Source: Kitasatospora aureofaciens (lineage in GTDB: Bacteria > Actinomycetota > Actinomycetes > Streptomycetales > Streptomycetaceae). From it: DNA of 64,000 nt. Below, in pieces: positions 39,254-49,006 of this stretch (positions are counted from its first letter, which is position 1; every line of letters starts with the position of its first letter). The notes beneath the pieces are model-generated. The model did no database searches, had not been told where the DNA came from, and worked only from the letters and a program-made list of their open reading frames with translations. Where the stretch lies: positions 62,001 to 126,000 of the forward strand of contig NZ_JAHTKP010000017.1 of assembly GCF_019192735.1 (NCBI RefSeq), given 5' to 3'. The position numbers and the translations under genes are program-made.

Positions 39254-40249
39254 ATGACCGCACCCATCAAGACCGCCGGGAACGAACCGGGGGCACCCGC
39301 CACCGTGAGCCCGGCCAAGAAGATCGAGGGCCGCTCCCTCGGCCAGATCGCCTGGACCCGCTTCAAGCGGGACAAGATCGCCGTCGCCGGCGGCGTCGTG
39401 GTGATCCTGCTGATCCTGCTTGCCGTGCTGGCCAAGCCGATCGAGGCCCTCTTCGGGCTCGACCCCGACGCACTCCATCAGGACCCGGACATCCTGGACG
39501 CCAACCTCGGCGGCCTGCCGATCGGGAACTGGGGCGGCATGAGCTGGGACCACCCGCTCGGCGTCGACCCCCTCCAGGGCCGTGACCTGCTCTCCCGTGC
39601 CATCGAGGGCTCCTGGGTCTCCCTGCTGGTCGCCTTCGGCGCGACCGTGCTGTCCAACACCATCGGCACCGTGCTCGGCGTGATGGCCGGCTACTACGGC
39701 GGCTGGGTGGACACCGTGATCAGCCGCATCATGGACGTCTTCCTGGCGTTCCCGCTGCTGCTCTTCGCCATCGCGATCTCGACCTCGCTGCAGGGCGGCG
39801 CGTTCGGACTGCACGGCCTCCCGCTGCACATCATGGTGCTGATCTTCGTGATCGGCTTCTTCAACTGGCCCTACATGGGCCGGATCGTGCGCGGCCAGAC
39901 GCTCTCGCTGCGCGAGCGCGAGTTCGTCCACGCGGCCCGCAGCCTGGGCGCCCGCGGCCCGTTCATCCTGTTCAAGGAACTGCTGCCGAACCTGGTCGGT
40001 CCGATCCTGGTCTACTCGACCCTGCTGATCCCGACCAACATCCTCTTCGAGGCCGGCCTCAGCTTCCTCGGCGTCGGCATCCAGCCCCCGCAGGCCTCCT
40101 GGGGCGGCATGCTCAACGACGCGATCAAGTACTACCAGGTGGACCCCCAGTACATGGTGGTCCCCGGTCTGGCGATCTTCCTCACCGTGCTCGCCTTCAA
40201 CCTGCTCGGCGACGGGCTGCGTGACGCCCTCGATCCCAAGAGCAACTGA
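39254..40249 (+). CDS. Oligopeptide/dipeptide ABC importer permease (OppC/DppC type)
   Basis: The 331-residue inner-membrane protein has an OppC-type N-terminal helix (KIAVAGGVVVILLILLAVLA), the HPLGVDPLQGRDLLSRAIEG segment typical of DppC/OppC, and a BPD_transp_1 domain with the EAA loop EFVHAARSLGARGPFILFKE. The end FLTVLAFNLLGDGLRDALDP is diagnostic. ATG at 39254 has GAGGGG ~10 nt upstream. It opens the operon, ahead of the binding protein; this C-A-B-D-F order is, as I recall, usual for the Streptomyces opp locus. Confidence 0.94.
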   Translation: MTAPIKTAGNEPGAPATVSPAKKIEGRSLGQIAWTRFKRDKIAVAGGVVVILLILLAVLAKPIEALFGLDPDALHQDPDILDANLGGLPIGNWGGMSWDHPLGVDPLQGRDLLSRAIEGSWVSLLVAFGATVLSNTIGTVLGVMAGYYGGWVDTVISRIMDVFLAFPLLLFAIAISTSLQGGAFGLHGLPLHIMVLIFVIGFFNWPYMGRIVRGQTLSLREREFVHAARSLGARGPFILFKELLPNLVGPILVYSTLLIPTNILFEAGLSFLGVGIQPPQASWGGMLNDAIKYYQVDPQYMVVPGLAIFLTVLAFNLLGDGLRDALDPKSN

Positions 40250-40303
40250 CCCTGCGTCAGGAATCTCCGCCTCCTCCACATCCTCAAGGGGTTGATCTCA
40301 CCC

Positions 40304-42070
40304 ATGCGTAGGTCCCGTACCGTCGCGCTGACCGCGGCGGCCGCCGCCGCGGTCCTGATCGTGACCGGCTGCTCGTCCGGCACCAAGAGCTCCGACACCT
40401 CCTCCAGTGGCACCAGCGCGGCCGGTGGCGCCGACGCGGCCACCAAGAACATCGTCAACGCCTCGGACAAGAAGGGCGGGACGGTCACCTACGAGATGAA
40501 GGGCACCCCGGACTCCTTCGACCCGGGCAACACGTACTACGCCTACATCTACAACTTCTCGCGCCTGTACGGGCGTCCGCTGACCACCTTCAACCCGGCC
40601 GCGGGCGAGGACGGCAACAAGCTCGTCCCGGACCTCGCCGAGAACATGGGCCAGCCCAGCGCGGACGGCCTGACCTGGACGTACAAGCTGCGCGCGGGCC
40701 TCAAGTACGACGACGGCACCCCGATCACCTCCAAGGACGTCAAGTACGCCGTGGAGCGCTCCAACTTCGCGCCGGACGTGAACTCCAACGGCCCGACGTA
40801 CTTCAAGGAGCTGCTGGTCGACAACCCGACCCCCTACGAGGGCCCGTACAAGGACAAGACCGGCGACCTGAAGTCGATCGAGACGCCGGACGACCTGACC
40901 ATCGTCTTCCACCTGAAGCACGCCTTCGCGGACTTCGACTACCTGGTCAGCGCCCCGCAGACGGTCCCGGTCCCGCAGGCCAAGGACGACGGTGCCAACT
41001 ACGTGAAGCACGTGGTCTCCTCGGGCACCTACAAGTTCGAGTCCTACGACGACGGCAAGCAGCTCACCCTGGTGCCGAACACCAACTGGGACAAGAGCAC
41101 CGACCCGATCCGCAAGCAGCTCGCGGACAAGATCGTGGTCAAGATGGGCATCGAGCAGTCCACCATCGACAAGGACCTCATCGCCGGCAACGCCCAGGTG
41201 GACCTGGTCGGCGGCGGCGTCGACCCGCAGACCCAGGCGCAGATCCTGCAGAACCAGAAGCTCAAGGCCAGCACCGACAACGCCTACGGTGGTCGCCTGG
41301 TCTACACCGCGATCAACACCAAGGTCGCGCCGTTCGACAACATCGAGTGCCGCAAGGCCGTCCAGTACGCGATCGACAAGACCTCGGTGCAGCTCACGCT
41401 CGGCGGCCCGATCCGCGGCGCGATCGCCAACACCGTGCTCCCGCCGGACATCCCGGGCCACCAGGACTTCAACACCTGGGAGACCAAGGACAACAAGGGC
41501 GACCTCGACAAGGCCAAGGCCGCGCTCAAGGCCTGCGGCAAGCCGGACGGCTTCAACACCGTGCTGACGGCCCGCACCGAGCGCGACCCCGAGGTCCAGG
41601 CGGCGACCGCGATCCAGGCCGCGCTGAAGAAGATCGGCGTCAACGCCGAGATCCAGAAGTTCCCGCAGGGCAAGTACTTCTCGGACAACGCCGGTGTCCC
41701 GCAGTTCACCCAGGACCACAACATCGGCCTGATGATGATGCAGTGGGGCGCCGACTGGCCGACCGGCTACGGCTTCCTGCAGCAGATCGTCGACGGCCGC
41801 GCGATCAAGGCCTCCGGCAACAGCAACCTGGCCCAGCTGAACGACCCCGACATCAACAAGCTGATCGACGACGCCGCCACCAACACCGACAAGGCGGCCC
41901 GCGAGAAGATCTACGCCCAGATCGACAAGAAGGTCATGGACCAGGCGGTGTACGTCCCGCTGACCGACTTCAAGGTCTTCCTGTACCGCCCGGACAGCGC
42001 CACCAACCTCGCTTCCACGCCGGCCTTCTCGGGTGAGTACGACTACCTGAACATCGGCACCACCAAGTAA
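40304..42070 (+). CDS. Oligopeptide-binding lipoprotein (SBP_bac_5, OppA/DppA type)
   Basis: A 588-residue lipoprotein with signal VALTAAAAAAVLIVTGCSSG (lipobox VTGC). The mature protein is a cluster-C peptide-binding protein: GGTVTYEMKGTPDSFDPGNT, GLTWTYKLRAGLKYDDGTPI, VKYAVERSNF and FLQQIVDGRAIKASGNSNLA. It captures peptides outside the membrane and delivers them to the two permeases. In Streptomyces such importers take up signalling or nutrient peptides during development; which applies here is unknown. Confidence 0.95.
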   Translation: MRRSRTVALTAAAAAAVLIVTGCSSGTKSSDTSSSGTSAAGGADAATKNIVNASDKKGGTVTYEMKGTPDSFDPGNTYYAYIYNFSRLYGRPLTTFNPAAGEDGNKLVPDLAENMGQPSADGLTWTYKLRAGLKYDDGTPITSKDVKYAVERSNFAPDVNSNGPTYFKELLVDNPTPYEGPYKDKTGDLKSIETPDDLTIVFHLKHAFADFDYLVSAPQTVPVPQAKDDGANYVKHVVSSGTYKFESYDDGKQLTLVPNTNWDKSTDPIRKQLADKIVVKMGIEQSTIDKDLIAGNAQVDLVGGGVDPQTQAQILQNQKLKASTDNAYGGRLVYTAINTKVAPFDNIECRKAVQYAIDKTSVQLTLGGPIRGAIANTVLPPDIPGHQDFNTWETKDNKGDLDKAKAALKACGKPDGFNTVLTARTERDPEVQAATAIQAALKKIGVNAEIQKFPQGKYFSDNAGVPQFTQDHNIGLMMMQWGADWPTGYGFLQQIVDGRAIKASGNSNLAQLNDPDINKLIDDAATNTDKAAREKIYAQIDKKVMDQAVYVPLTDFKVFLYRPDSATNLASTPAFSGEYDYLNIGTTK

Positions 42071-42169
42071 AGAGCCTGGCTCCGCATCCCTGAAGGCAGG
42101 TGAAGGCAGCGGCGCCCGCCACCGTCCGGCAGATCCCGGACGGTGGCGGGCCGCCGGAGCCGACCAACT

Positions 42170-43180
42170 GTGTTTGCCTACATCATTCGCAGGACGTTCG
42201 CGGCCCTGTTGCTGATCCTGGTGGTCAGCGCGGTCACCTTCGCGATCTTCTTCCTGCTCCCGCGCATCGCCGGCGAGACCAGTGACCAGCTGGCCGCGCA
42301 GTACATCGGGAAGAACCCGTCGCCCGAGGCGATCGCTGCGGTCAAGAAGAACCTCGGGTTCGACCAGCCGCTGTACAGCCAGTACTGGAACTTCCTGAAG
42401 GGCCTGGTCGGCGGCGCCGAGTACAAGTTCGGTCCGGACCCGGTCACCTGCCACGTGCCGTGCTTCGGCTACTCGTTCAAGAACCACCTGGAGGTCTGGC
42501 CCGAGCTGACCAAGCGCATCCCGGTCACCCTCTCGCTGGCCATCGGTGCGGCCGTGCTGTGGTTGGTCTCCGGCGTCACCACCGGCGTCATCTCCGCCCT
42601 CAAGCCGCGCTCGATCTTCGACCGGCTCGCCATGGGCGTCGCCCTCGCCGGCGTCTCGCTCCCGGTCTTCTTCACCGGCGCGCTGCTGCTCACCGTCTTC
42701 AGCTACGAGTGGCCGATCCTGGACAACCTCCAGTACGTCAACTTCACCGACGACCCGATCATGTGGGCCCGCAACCTGATCCTCCCGTGGATCTCGCTGG
42801 CCTTCCTCTACTCAGCGCTCTACGCCCGGCTCACCCGCGCCGGGATGCTGGAGACCATGAGCGAGGACTACATCCGCACCGCCAGGGCCAAGGGCCTGGT
42901 CGAGCGCAAGGTCGTCACCCGGCACGGGCTGCGCGCCGCGCTCACCCCCGTCGTCACCATCTTCGGCATGGACCTCGGCCTGCTGCTCGGCGGTGCGCTG
43001 ATCACCGAACAGGTCTTCTCGCTCCAGGGCATCGGTGCCTTCGCCGTCCAGGCGATCGCCGACAACGACCTGCCCAAGATCCTCGGCGTCACCCTGCTCG
43101 CCGCCTTCTTCATCGTCGTCTGCAACCTCGTGGTCGACCTCCTGTACGCCCTCGTCGACCCCCGGGTGAGGCTCTCGTGA
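42170..43180 (+). CDS. Oligopeptide/dipeptide ABC importer permease (OppB/DppB type)
   Basis: The 336-residue protein starts at GTG 42170 (VFAYIIRRTFAALLLILVVS), the typical OppB first helix, and has ~6 membrane segments and the EAA loop DYIRTARAKGLVERKVVTRH. The C-terminus FFIVVCNLVVDLLYALVDPR is the usual DppB end. An insert with two Cys (DPVTCHVPCFGYSF, about residues 84-97) lies in the external loop. Its stop overlaps the next gene by GTGA. Confidence 0.94.
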   Translation: MFAYIIRRTFAALLLILVVSAVTFAIFFLLPRIAGETSDQLAAQYIGKNPSPEAIAAVKKNLGFDQPLYSQYWNFLKGLVGGAEYKFGPDPVTCHVPCFGYSFKNHLEVWPELTKRIPVTLSLAIGAAVLWLVSGVTTGVISALKPRSIFDRLAMGVALAGVSLPVFFTGALLLTVFSYEWPILDNLQYVNFTDDPIMWARNLILPWISLAFLYSALYARLTRAGMLETMSEDYIRTARAKGLVERKVVTRHGLRAALTPVVTIFGMDLGLLLGGALITEQVFSLQGIGAFAVQAIADNDLPKILGVTLLAAFFIVVCNLVVDLLYALVDPRVRLS

Positions 43181-44247
43181 CCGAGCTCCAGAACACCACG
43201 GCGCCCGCCGCGCAGACCCCGGCCGGAGACCCTTTCCTCTCCGTCCGCGACCTGCGGATCCACTTCGACACCGACGACGGCCTGGTCCGCTCGGTGGACG
43301 GGGTCAGCTTCGACCTGCACAAGGGCCGGACCCTCGGCATCGTCGGCGAGTCCGGCTCCGGGAAGTCCGTCACCTCGCTCGGCATCATGGGCCTGCACCG
43401 CTCCAAGCGGGCCCGGATCAGCGGCGAGATCCGGCTGAACGGCGAGGACCTGATAGCGGCCGGCCCCGACCGGGTGCGCCAACTGCGCGGCCGCGAGATG
43501 GCGATGATCTTCCAGGACCCGCTGACCGCGATGCACCCCTACTACACGGTGGGCCAGCAGATCGTCGAGGCCTACCGGGTGCACCACCCCGACGCGACCA
43601 GGAAGCAGGCCCGCACCCGCGCCATCGAGATGCTCGACCGGGTCGGCATCCCGCAGCCCGACCGCCGCGTGGACGACTACCCGCACCAGTTCTCCGGCGG
43701 CATGCGCCAGCGCGCGATGATCGCCATGGCGCTGGTCAACGACCCCTCCCTGCTGATCGCCGACGAGCCCACCACCGCCCTGGACGTCACCGTCCAGGCG
43801 CAGATCCTGGACCTCATCCGCGACCTCCAGGAGGAGTTCGGCTCGGCCGTCATCATCATCACCCACGACCTCGGGGTGGTCGCCGAGCTCGCCGACGACA
43901 TCCTGGTCATGTACGGCGGCAAGTGCGTCGAGCGCGGCCCCGCCGACACCCTCTTCGACGCGCCCGAACACCCCTACACCTGGGGTCTGTTGGGCTCCAT
44001 GCCGCGCCTCGACCGGGAGCTCCAGGACCGGCTCGTGCCGGTCAGGGGCACCCCGCCCAGCCTGATCAACGTGCCGTCCGGCTGCGCCTTCCACCCGCGC
44101 TGCCCGTACGCCCAGCTCACCGGCGGGCGCTCCACGACCGAGGTCCCGGTGCTGGCCGAGGCCGTGCCCGGGCACCACGCGGCCTGCCACCTCGCGGCGG
44201 CCGAGCGGCACCGCATCTTCACCGAAGAGATCGCGCCCCGGCTGTGA
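43177..44247 (+). CDS. Oligopeptide ABC importer ATPase (OppD/DppD type)
   Basis: The 356-residue ATPase has Walker A IVGESGSGKSVTSL, signature FSGGMRQRAMIAMALVN, Walker B LLIADEPTTALDVTVQAQIL and H-loop ITHDLGVVAEL. The C-terminal oligo_HPY region (HPYTWGLLGSMPRLD ... CAFHPRCPYA) carries cysteines that ligate an Fe-S cluster in some family members. GTG start overlaps the permease stop. It forms the cytoplasmic ATPase pair with the next gene product. Confidence 0.95.
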   Translation: MTELQNTTAPAAQTPAGDPFLSVRDLRIHFDTDDGLVRSVDGVSFDLHKGRTLGIVGESGSGKSVTSLGIMGLHRSKRARISGEIRLNGEDLIAAGPDRVRQLRGREMAMIFQDPLTAMHPYYTVGQQIVEAYRVHHPDATRKQARTRAIEMLDRVGIPQPDRRVDDYPHQFSGGMRQRAMIAMALVNDPSLLIADEPTTALDVTVQAQILDLIRDLQEEFGSAVIIITHDLGVVAELADDILVMYGGKCVERGPADTLFDAPEHPYTWGLLGSMPRLDRELQDRLVPVRGTPPSLINVPSGCAFHPRCPYAQLTGGRSTTEVPVLAEAVPGHHAACHLAAAERHRIFTEEIAPRL

Positions 44248-44293
44248 GCCCGGCCTCGTACCAGGCGTCGTACCACCTTTCTGGAGAGAACCG

Positions 44294-45364
44294 ATGACGG
44301 ACACTCAGGCGACCCAGACGGCGATCCCGTCGCCCGCGACCGCCTCCGACCGCGAGCCGCTGCTCCGGGTGACCGGCCTGACCCGGCACTTCCCGATCCG
44401 CAGCGGGCTGCTGCGGCGCCAGACCGGCGCGGTCCGGGCCGTCGACGGCATCGACTTCACGGTCAACGCGGGTGAGACGCTCGGCGTCGTCGGCGAGTCC
44501 GGCTGCGGCAAGTCGACCATGGGCCGGCTGGTCACCCGGCTCGACGAACCGACCGGCGGGACGATCGAGTTCGAGGGCACCGACATCACCCACCTGGGGG
44601 TCGGCGCGATGCGGCCGCTGCGCCGCGACATCCAGATGATCTTCCAGGACCCGTACTCCTCGCTCAACCCGCGGCACACCGTCGGCACCATCGTCGGCGC
44701 GCCGTTCAGGCTCCAGAACGCGGTGCCCGAAGGCGGGATCAAGAAGGCCGTCCAGGAGCTGCTGGAACTGTGCGGGCTCAGCCCCGAGCACTACAACCGC
44801 TACCCGCACGAGTTCTCCGGCGGCCAGCGCCAGCGCATCGGCATCGCCCGCGCGCTCGCCCTGCGGCCCAAGATGATCGTCGCGGACGAGCCGGTCTCCG
44901 CCCTGGACGTCTCCATCCAGGCGCAGGTGGTCAACCTGCTGGACGACCTCCAGCGCGAACTCGGCCTGACCTACCTGATCATCGCGCACGACCTCTCGGT
45001 GGTCCGGCACGTCTCCGACCGGGTCGCGGTGATGTACCTCGGCAAGATCGTCGAGATCGCCGACCGGGACTCGCTCTACCGCAGCCCGATGCACCCGTAC
45101 ACCACCGCGCTGATGTCCGCGGTGCCGGTGCCCGACCCGCGCCGCCGCCAGCGGGCCGGCCGCGAGCGGATCCTGCTCAAGGGCGACGTCCCCTCGCCGA
45201 TCAACCCGCCCAGCGGCTGCCGCTTCCGCACCCGCTGCTGGAAGGCCCAGGAGGTCTGCGCCACCCAGGAGCCGCCGCTGGTCGCCCTCAAGACCGGCCA
45301 CCAGGTCGCGTGTCACTTCCCTGAGAACACCGCGGGCGAAGCCCCTGTGGACGCCGTCGCCTAA
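44294..45364 (+). CDS. Oligopeptide ABC importer ATPase (OppF/DppF type)
   Basis: The 356-residue ATPase begins with a short variable tail, then LLRVTGLTRHFPIRSGLLRR as in OppF. Walker A is VVGESGCGKSTMGR, signature FSGGQRQRIGIARALAL, Walker B MIVADEPVSALDVSIQAQVV, H-loop IAHDLSVVRH, and the oligo_HPY tail has CRFRTRCWKAQEVC. ATG at 44294 follows GGAGAG. It is last in the operon, followed by a very strong terminator. Confidence 0.95.
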   Translation: MTDTQATQTAIPSPATASDREPLLRVTGLTRHFPIRSGLLRRQTGAVRAVDGIDFTVNAGETLGVVGESGCGKSTMGRLVTRLDEPTGGTIEFEGTDITHLGVGAMRPLRRDIQMIFQDPYSSLNPRHTVGTIVGAPFRLQNAVPEGGIKKAVQELLELCGLSPEHYNRYPHEFSGGQRQRIGIARALALRPKMIVADEPVSALDVSIQAQVVNLLDDLQRELGLTYLIIAHDLSVVRHVSDRVAVMYLGKIVEIADRDSLYRSPMHPYTTALMSAVPVPDPRRRQRAGRERILLKGDVPSPINPPSGCRFRTRCWKAQEVCATQEPPLVALKTGHQVACHFPENTAGEAPVDAVA

Positions 45365-45376
45365 CGGTTCCACGAC

Positions 45377-45416
45377 AAAGGCCGCCCGCCCCGGACGCCC
45401 GGGGCGGGCGGCCTTT
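45377..45416. terminator. Strong bidirectional terminator
   Basis: A perfect 18-bp stem (AAAGGCCGCCCGCCCCGG / CCGGGGCGGGCGGCCTTT) around a 4-nt loop separates the importer operon from the convergent acyltransferase gene. Confidence 0.95.
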
Positions 45417-45448
45417 CGCCGTATCGCCGTCGTAGCGCCGCCGGTTCG

Positions 45449-46834
45449 TCAGTCGCGGCCGGACAGCACCGGCTCCGCCGCGGACCCGTCCGCGGCGGCC
45501 GGCTGGGCCTGGCCGACGATCGCGGGCTGCGGTGCAACGGGCGCCGGGAAGCGGCGGTTGACCGCCTTCATGACCTTGCGGCCGAGGTTCTGGAACGGGA
45601 TCTCGACCAGGCGGTAACTGAGGTAGCTGACCACCAGCAGCGCGGCCGAGAAGGCGACGAACTGGATGCCCCGGTCCTTCCAGCCGACGATCGGCGCGTG
45701 GCCCTCCAGGAGCCAGTCCATGCCGTGGATCAGCGGGTTGTGCAGCAGGTAGACCGAGTAGCTGATCGAGCCGAGCCAGCTGAGCCAGCGCGGGAAGCGG
45801 CGCTTGCGCAGCAGCATGCCGATCACGAACACCGCCCACGCGGCCGCGTAGGCGAAGGAGAACGACATCCAGGACTCGGTCCACGTCTTCCCCAGGGCCG
45901 GGCCGCGGTTGTAGAGGTAGCCGACCGTGACGCCGGAGACGGCGACGAAGGCGCAGCAGGGGATGGCCGGGACCCGCTCGATCTGGCCGTGTTCCAGCCG
46001 GTACAGCACCGTCCCCGCGAACATCGTGGCGAAGATCATCATGGTCTCGAACCCGGCGGACCGGCTGTTGAGCAGGACGAGGGTCAGGCCGAGGCCGCCG
46101 AGCAGCAGTCCGCCCCAGCGGACCAGGTCCGGACGGGCGGTGAAGATGCAGGCCATCGCCATGAGGACGACGATGCAGGCGGCGGCGACCAGGTGCCGGA
46201 TCGAAGCCAGGTCGGTGGAGATCGTGCCCAGCGCCAGCCAGGAACCGAGGACGAGGGCGAACGCGGCGAAGCCGATCGCGATCGGCGCGCTCTTCCGGTG
46301 CCACCCCATGACGAATAACGCCGTCACGAAGTAGTAGAAGATCATCTCGTAGGTGAGCGTCCACATGACCCCGACGACGTTGGGCACGCCCAGCATGTCC
46401 TGCAGCATCGTCCCGCCGGCCGCGAACGACAGCAGCGGGTGGTCGAAGGCGAAGGCCTGCACCACCGAGTGCTGGCGGGGGAGGATCAGCACGCTCCCGA
46501 CCACGGTCAGGATCACCACGGGGAAGATCCGGAAGAACCGCCCGGCCCAGAACCCCCGGACGTCACCCCGCCGTTCCAGCGAGGCCGGGATGATGTACCC
46601 GCTCACCAGGAAGAACAGCATCACGCCGAAGATGCCCGGGTCCAGGTAGTGCGGGACCTTGGTGCCGCCCGGCACCCAGTGGAACGGCAGTGCGAGGTGG
46701 TACACCGCGACCGCCAGGGCGGCCATACCGCGCAGCGCGTCGAGCCAGCCGAGTCTCGACGAGGCGGGGGCGGCGGGGGCGCCCTCGGCGGTTCGGCCAG
46801 TGCGTCGCCTGGATGCGCATTCCATCAGCTTCAC
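45449..46834 (-). CDS. Membrane acyltransferase (acyltransferase_3 family), copy A
   Basis: A 461-residue integral membrane O-acyltransferase of the OafA/YrhL type. It has the N-terminal catalytic-histidine segment LGWLDALRGMAALAVAVYHL, then FFLVSGYIIPASLERRGD and RFFRIFPV (the conserved R-x-x-R region), about ten transmembrane helices, and a polar C-terminal tail. It transfers acyl groups to surface or secreted glycans or lipids; the substrate is unknown. GTG at 46834 or ATG at 46825 could start it. Its central third is nearly identical to the neighbouring paralogue. Confidence 0.9.
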   Translation of the reverse strand: MKLMECASRRRTGRTAEGAPAAPASSRLGWLDALRGMAALAVAVYHLALPFHWVPGGTKVPHYLDPGIFGVMLFFLVSGYIIPASLERRGDVRGFWAGRFFRIFPVVILTVVGSVLILPRQHSVVQAFAFDHPLLSFAAGGTMLQDMLGVPNVVGVMWTLTYEMIFYYFVTALFVMGWHRKSAPIAIGFAAFALVLGSWLALGTISTDLASIRHLVAAACIVVLMAMACIFTARPDLVRWGGLLLGGLGLTLVLLNSRSAGFETMMIFATMFAGTVLYRLEHGQIERVPAIPCCAFVAVSGVTVGYLYNRGPALGKTWTESWMSFSFAYAAAWAVFVIGMLLRKRRFPRWLSWLGSISYSVYLLHNPLIHGMDWLLEGHAPIVGWKDRGIQFVAFSAALLVVSYLSYRLVEIPFQNLGRKVMKAVNRRFPAPVAPQPAIVGQAQPAAADGSAAEPVLSGRD

Positions 46835-46986
46835 ACGCGGAAGCTAGCGGAAGCAGCGGGGGGTAAGAACCGTTCGAGGGAGTTCGAAGACCCTTCGGAG
46901 CGTGGTTCCTGTCCGGACTGTGACCCTTGCTCCGGGGCGGGCACCCGCTGGGCCGGCCGCCCCTGAGCTGCGGGGATGGGTCGAGG

Positions 46987-48303
46987 TCAGCCGGTGCGCG
47001 AGCCCACCCGCGCCGGCTCGTGGACGCCCGGCGGGGCCTGGTCGGCGGGAGTGATCGGCGGGAAGCGGCGGTTGACCGCCTTCATGACCTTGCGGCCGAG
47101 GTTCTGGAACGGGATCTCGACCAGGCGGTAGCTGAGGTAGCTCAGCACCACCAGGGCGGCCAGGAAGGCGACGAGTTCCAGGCCCCGGTCCTTCCAGCCG
47201 ACGAGCGGGGCGTGGCCCGACAGCTGCCAGCCCATGAAGAAGATCAGCGGGCCGTGCAGCAGGTAGACGGAGAAGCTGATCGCGCCCAGCCCGCTGAGCC
47301 AGCGCGGGAACCGGCGCTTGCGCAGCAGCATGCCGGCCACGAACACCGCCCAGGCCGCCAGGTAGGCGTAGGAGAACGCCATCCAGGAGTCGGTCCACGT
47401 CTTCCACAGCGTCGTGCCGCTGTCGTAGAGGTAGCCGGTCACGAAGCCGCAGACGACGACGAAGGTGCAGCAGAGGACGGCCGGGAGCCGCTCGATCTGG
47501 CCGTGTTCGAGGCGGTACAGCACAGTGCCCGCGAACATCGTCGCGAAGATCATCATGGTCTCGAACCCGGCGGACCGGCTGTTGAGCAGGACGAGGGTCA
47601 GGCCGAGGCCGCCGAGCAGCAGTCCGCCCCAGCGGATCAAGTCAGGGCGGGCGGTGAAGATGCAGGCCATCGCCATGAGGACGACGATGCAGGCGGCGGC
47701 GACCAGGTGCCGGATCGAAGCCAGGTCGGTGGAGATGGTACCCAGCGCCAACCATGAGCCGAGGACGAGGGCGAAGGCCGCGAAGCCGATCGCGATCGGG
47801 GCGCTCTTCCGGTGCCACCCCATGACGAACAGGGCCGTCACGAAGTAGTAGAAGATCATCTCGTACGTGAGCGACCACAGGACGCCGATCGCACTGGGCA
47901 CGCCCAGCAGGTCCTGCAGCATCAACCCGTTGGCCGCGAACGACAGCAGCGGGTGGTCGAAGGCGAAGGCCTGCACGATCGCGAACTTGCGGGGGAGGAT
48001 CAGCAGACTCGCGACCACGGCCAGGGCCACCGCCGGCGAGATCCGGAAGAACCGCCCCGCCCAGAACCCCCGGACGTCACCGCGCCGTTCCAGCGAGGCC
48101 GGGATGATGTACCCGCTCACCAGGAAGAACAGCATCACGCCGAAGAGCCCGAGATCCAGGTAGTACGGCTCTCTCGCGGCATGCGGGATCAGGTTGACCA
48201 GGCCGAAGTGGTGCATGGCCACGGCGAGTGCCGCTATGCCGCGCAGCGCGTCGAGCCAGCCGAGTCTCGCCGGGGCGGGGGTGATGGGGCGCAGCTTCAC
48301 CAT
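46987..48303 (-). CDS. Membrane acyltransferase (acyltransferase_3 family), copy B
   Basis: The 438-residue paralogue of copy A has RLGWLDALRGIAALAVAMHH, FFLVSGYIIPASLERRGD, RFFRISPAVAL and the same multi-helix layout and VNRRFPPI tail. Divergent positions cluster near both ends (signature loops around residues 30-50 and the last third); the core is identical over long runs. The N-terminus is shorter than in copy A. It is divergent from the TRIC-like gene, with only 43 bp between the starts, and lies 153 bp upstream of copy A. Confidence 0.9.
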   Translation of the reverse strand: MVKLRPITPAPARLGWLDALRGIAALAVAMHHFGLVNLIPHAAREPYYLDLGLFGVMLFFLVSGYIIPASLERRGDVRGFWAGRFFRISPAVALAVVASLLILPRKFAIVQAFAFDHPLLSFAANGLMLQDLLGVPSAIGVLWSLTYEMIFYYFVTALFVMGWHRKSAPIAIGFAAFALVLGSWLALGTISTDLASIRHLVAAACIVVLMAMACIFTARPDLIRWGGLLLGGLGLTLVLLNSRSAGFETMMIFATMFAGTVLYRLEHGQIERLPAVLCCTFVVVCGFVTGYLYDSGTTLWKTWTDSWMAFSYAYLAAWAVFVAGMLLRKRRFPRWLSGLGAISFSVYLLHGPLIFFMGWQLSGHAPLVGWKDRGLELVAFLAALVVLSYLSYRLVEIPFQNLGRKVMKAVNRRFPPITPADQAPPGVHEPARVGSRTG

Positions 48304-48346
48304 GCGGAGGCTAGCCGAGTTCGGTGGATCAGGTACAAAAGGGACG

Positions 48347-49006
48347 GTGACCTCGCAGATCTTTCCCTCCGACGTGCAGCAGTCGCTCGACCTCGTCGGC
48401 ATCTTCGTCTTCGCCCTCTCCGGGGGGCTGCTCGCCGTACGCAAGAACATGGACATCTTCGGGATCTGTGTGCTGGCCGAGGTCACCGCGCTCGGCGGCG
48501 GGGTGATGCGCGACCTGGTGATCGGTGCGACGCCGGTGGCGGCCTTCAGTAATCTCGGGTACTTTCTGACGCCGCTGGCGGCCGGGCTCGTGGTGTTCTT
48601 CCTGCACCCGGAGGTCGAGCGGATCAACCGGGCGGTGCAGACCCTGGACGCGCTCGGGCTCGGGCTGTTCTGCGTCACCGGCACCGCCAAGGCGCACGAC
48701 TACGGGCTCGGCGCGGTGGCCGCCGTCGCGCTGGGCATGGTGACCGCGGCCGGCGGCGGGGTGATCCGGGACGTGCTGGCCGGGGAGATCCCCGCGCTGC
48801 TGCGCTGGGACCGGGAGATCTACGCGGTGCCCGCGCTGGTCGGTGCCGGCCTGGTCGCGGTGCTGATCGGCGCCGACCGGCTGACCGGGGCCACCGGCAC
48901 CGCCGCCGCGCTCACCGCCTTCGTGCTGCGGATGCTCGCGCTCAAGTACGGCTGGCGCGCGCCGCGGGCCTGGCACCGCAACGGTTCTCGCACCAGCGAG
49001 GACTAG
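48347..49006 (+). CDS. TRIC-type / UPF0126 (YadS) cation channel-like membrane protein
   Basis: The 219-residue protein has two UPF0126 repeats of three helices each with the hallmark LGGGVMRDLVIGATPVAAF and AGGGVIRDVLAGEIPALLRW, as in bacterial trimeric intracellular cation channels and putative glycine/monovalent-ion permeases. GTG at 48347 is 7 nt after TACAAA and has an AGGGAC; both a leaderless and an SD start are compatible. Its 3' end overlaps the convergent IclR gene by 65 bp. Confidence 0.88.
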   Translation: MTSQIFPSDVQQSLDLVGIFVFALSGGLLAVRKNMDIFGICVLAEVTALGGGVMRDLVIGATPVAAFSNLGYFLTPLAAGLVVFFLHPEVERINRAVQTLDALGLGLFCVTGTAKAHDYGLGAVAAVALGMVTAAGGGVIRDVLAGEIPALLRWDREIYAVPALVGAGLVAVLIGADRLTGATGTAAALTAFVLRMLALKYGWRAPRAWHRNGSRTSED

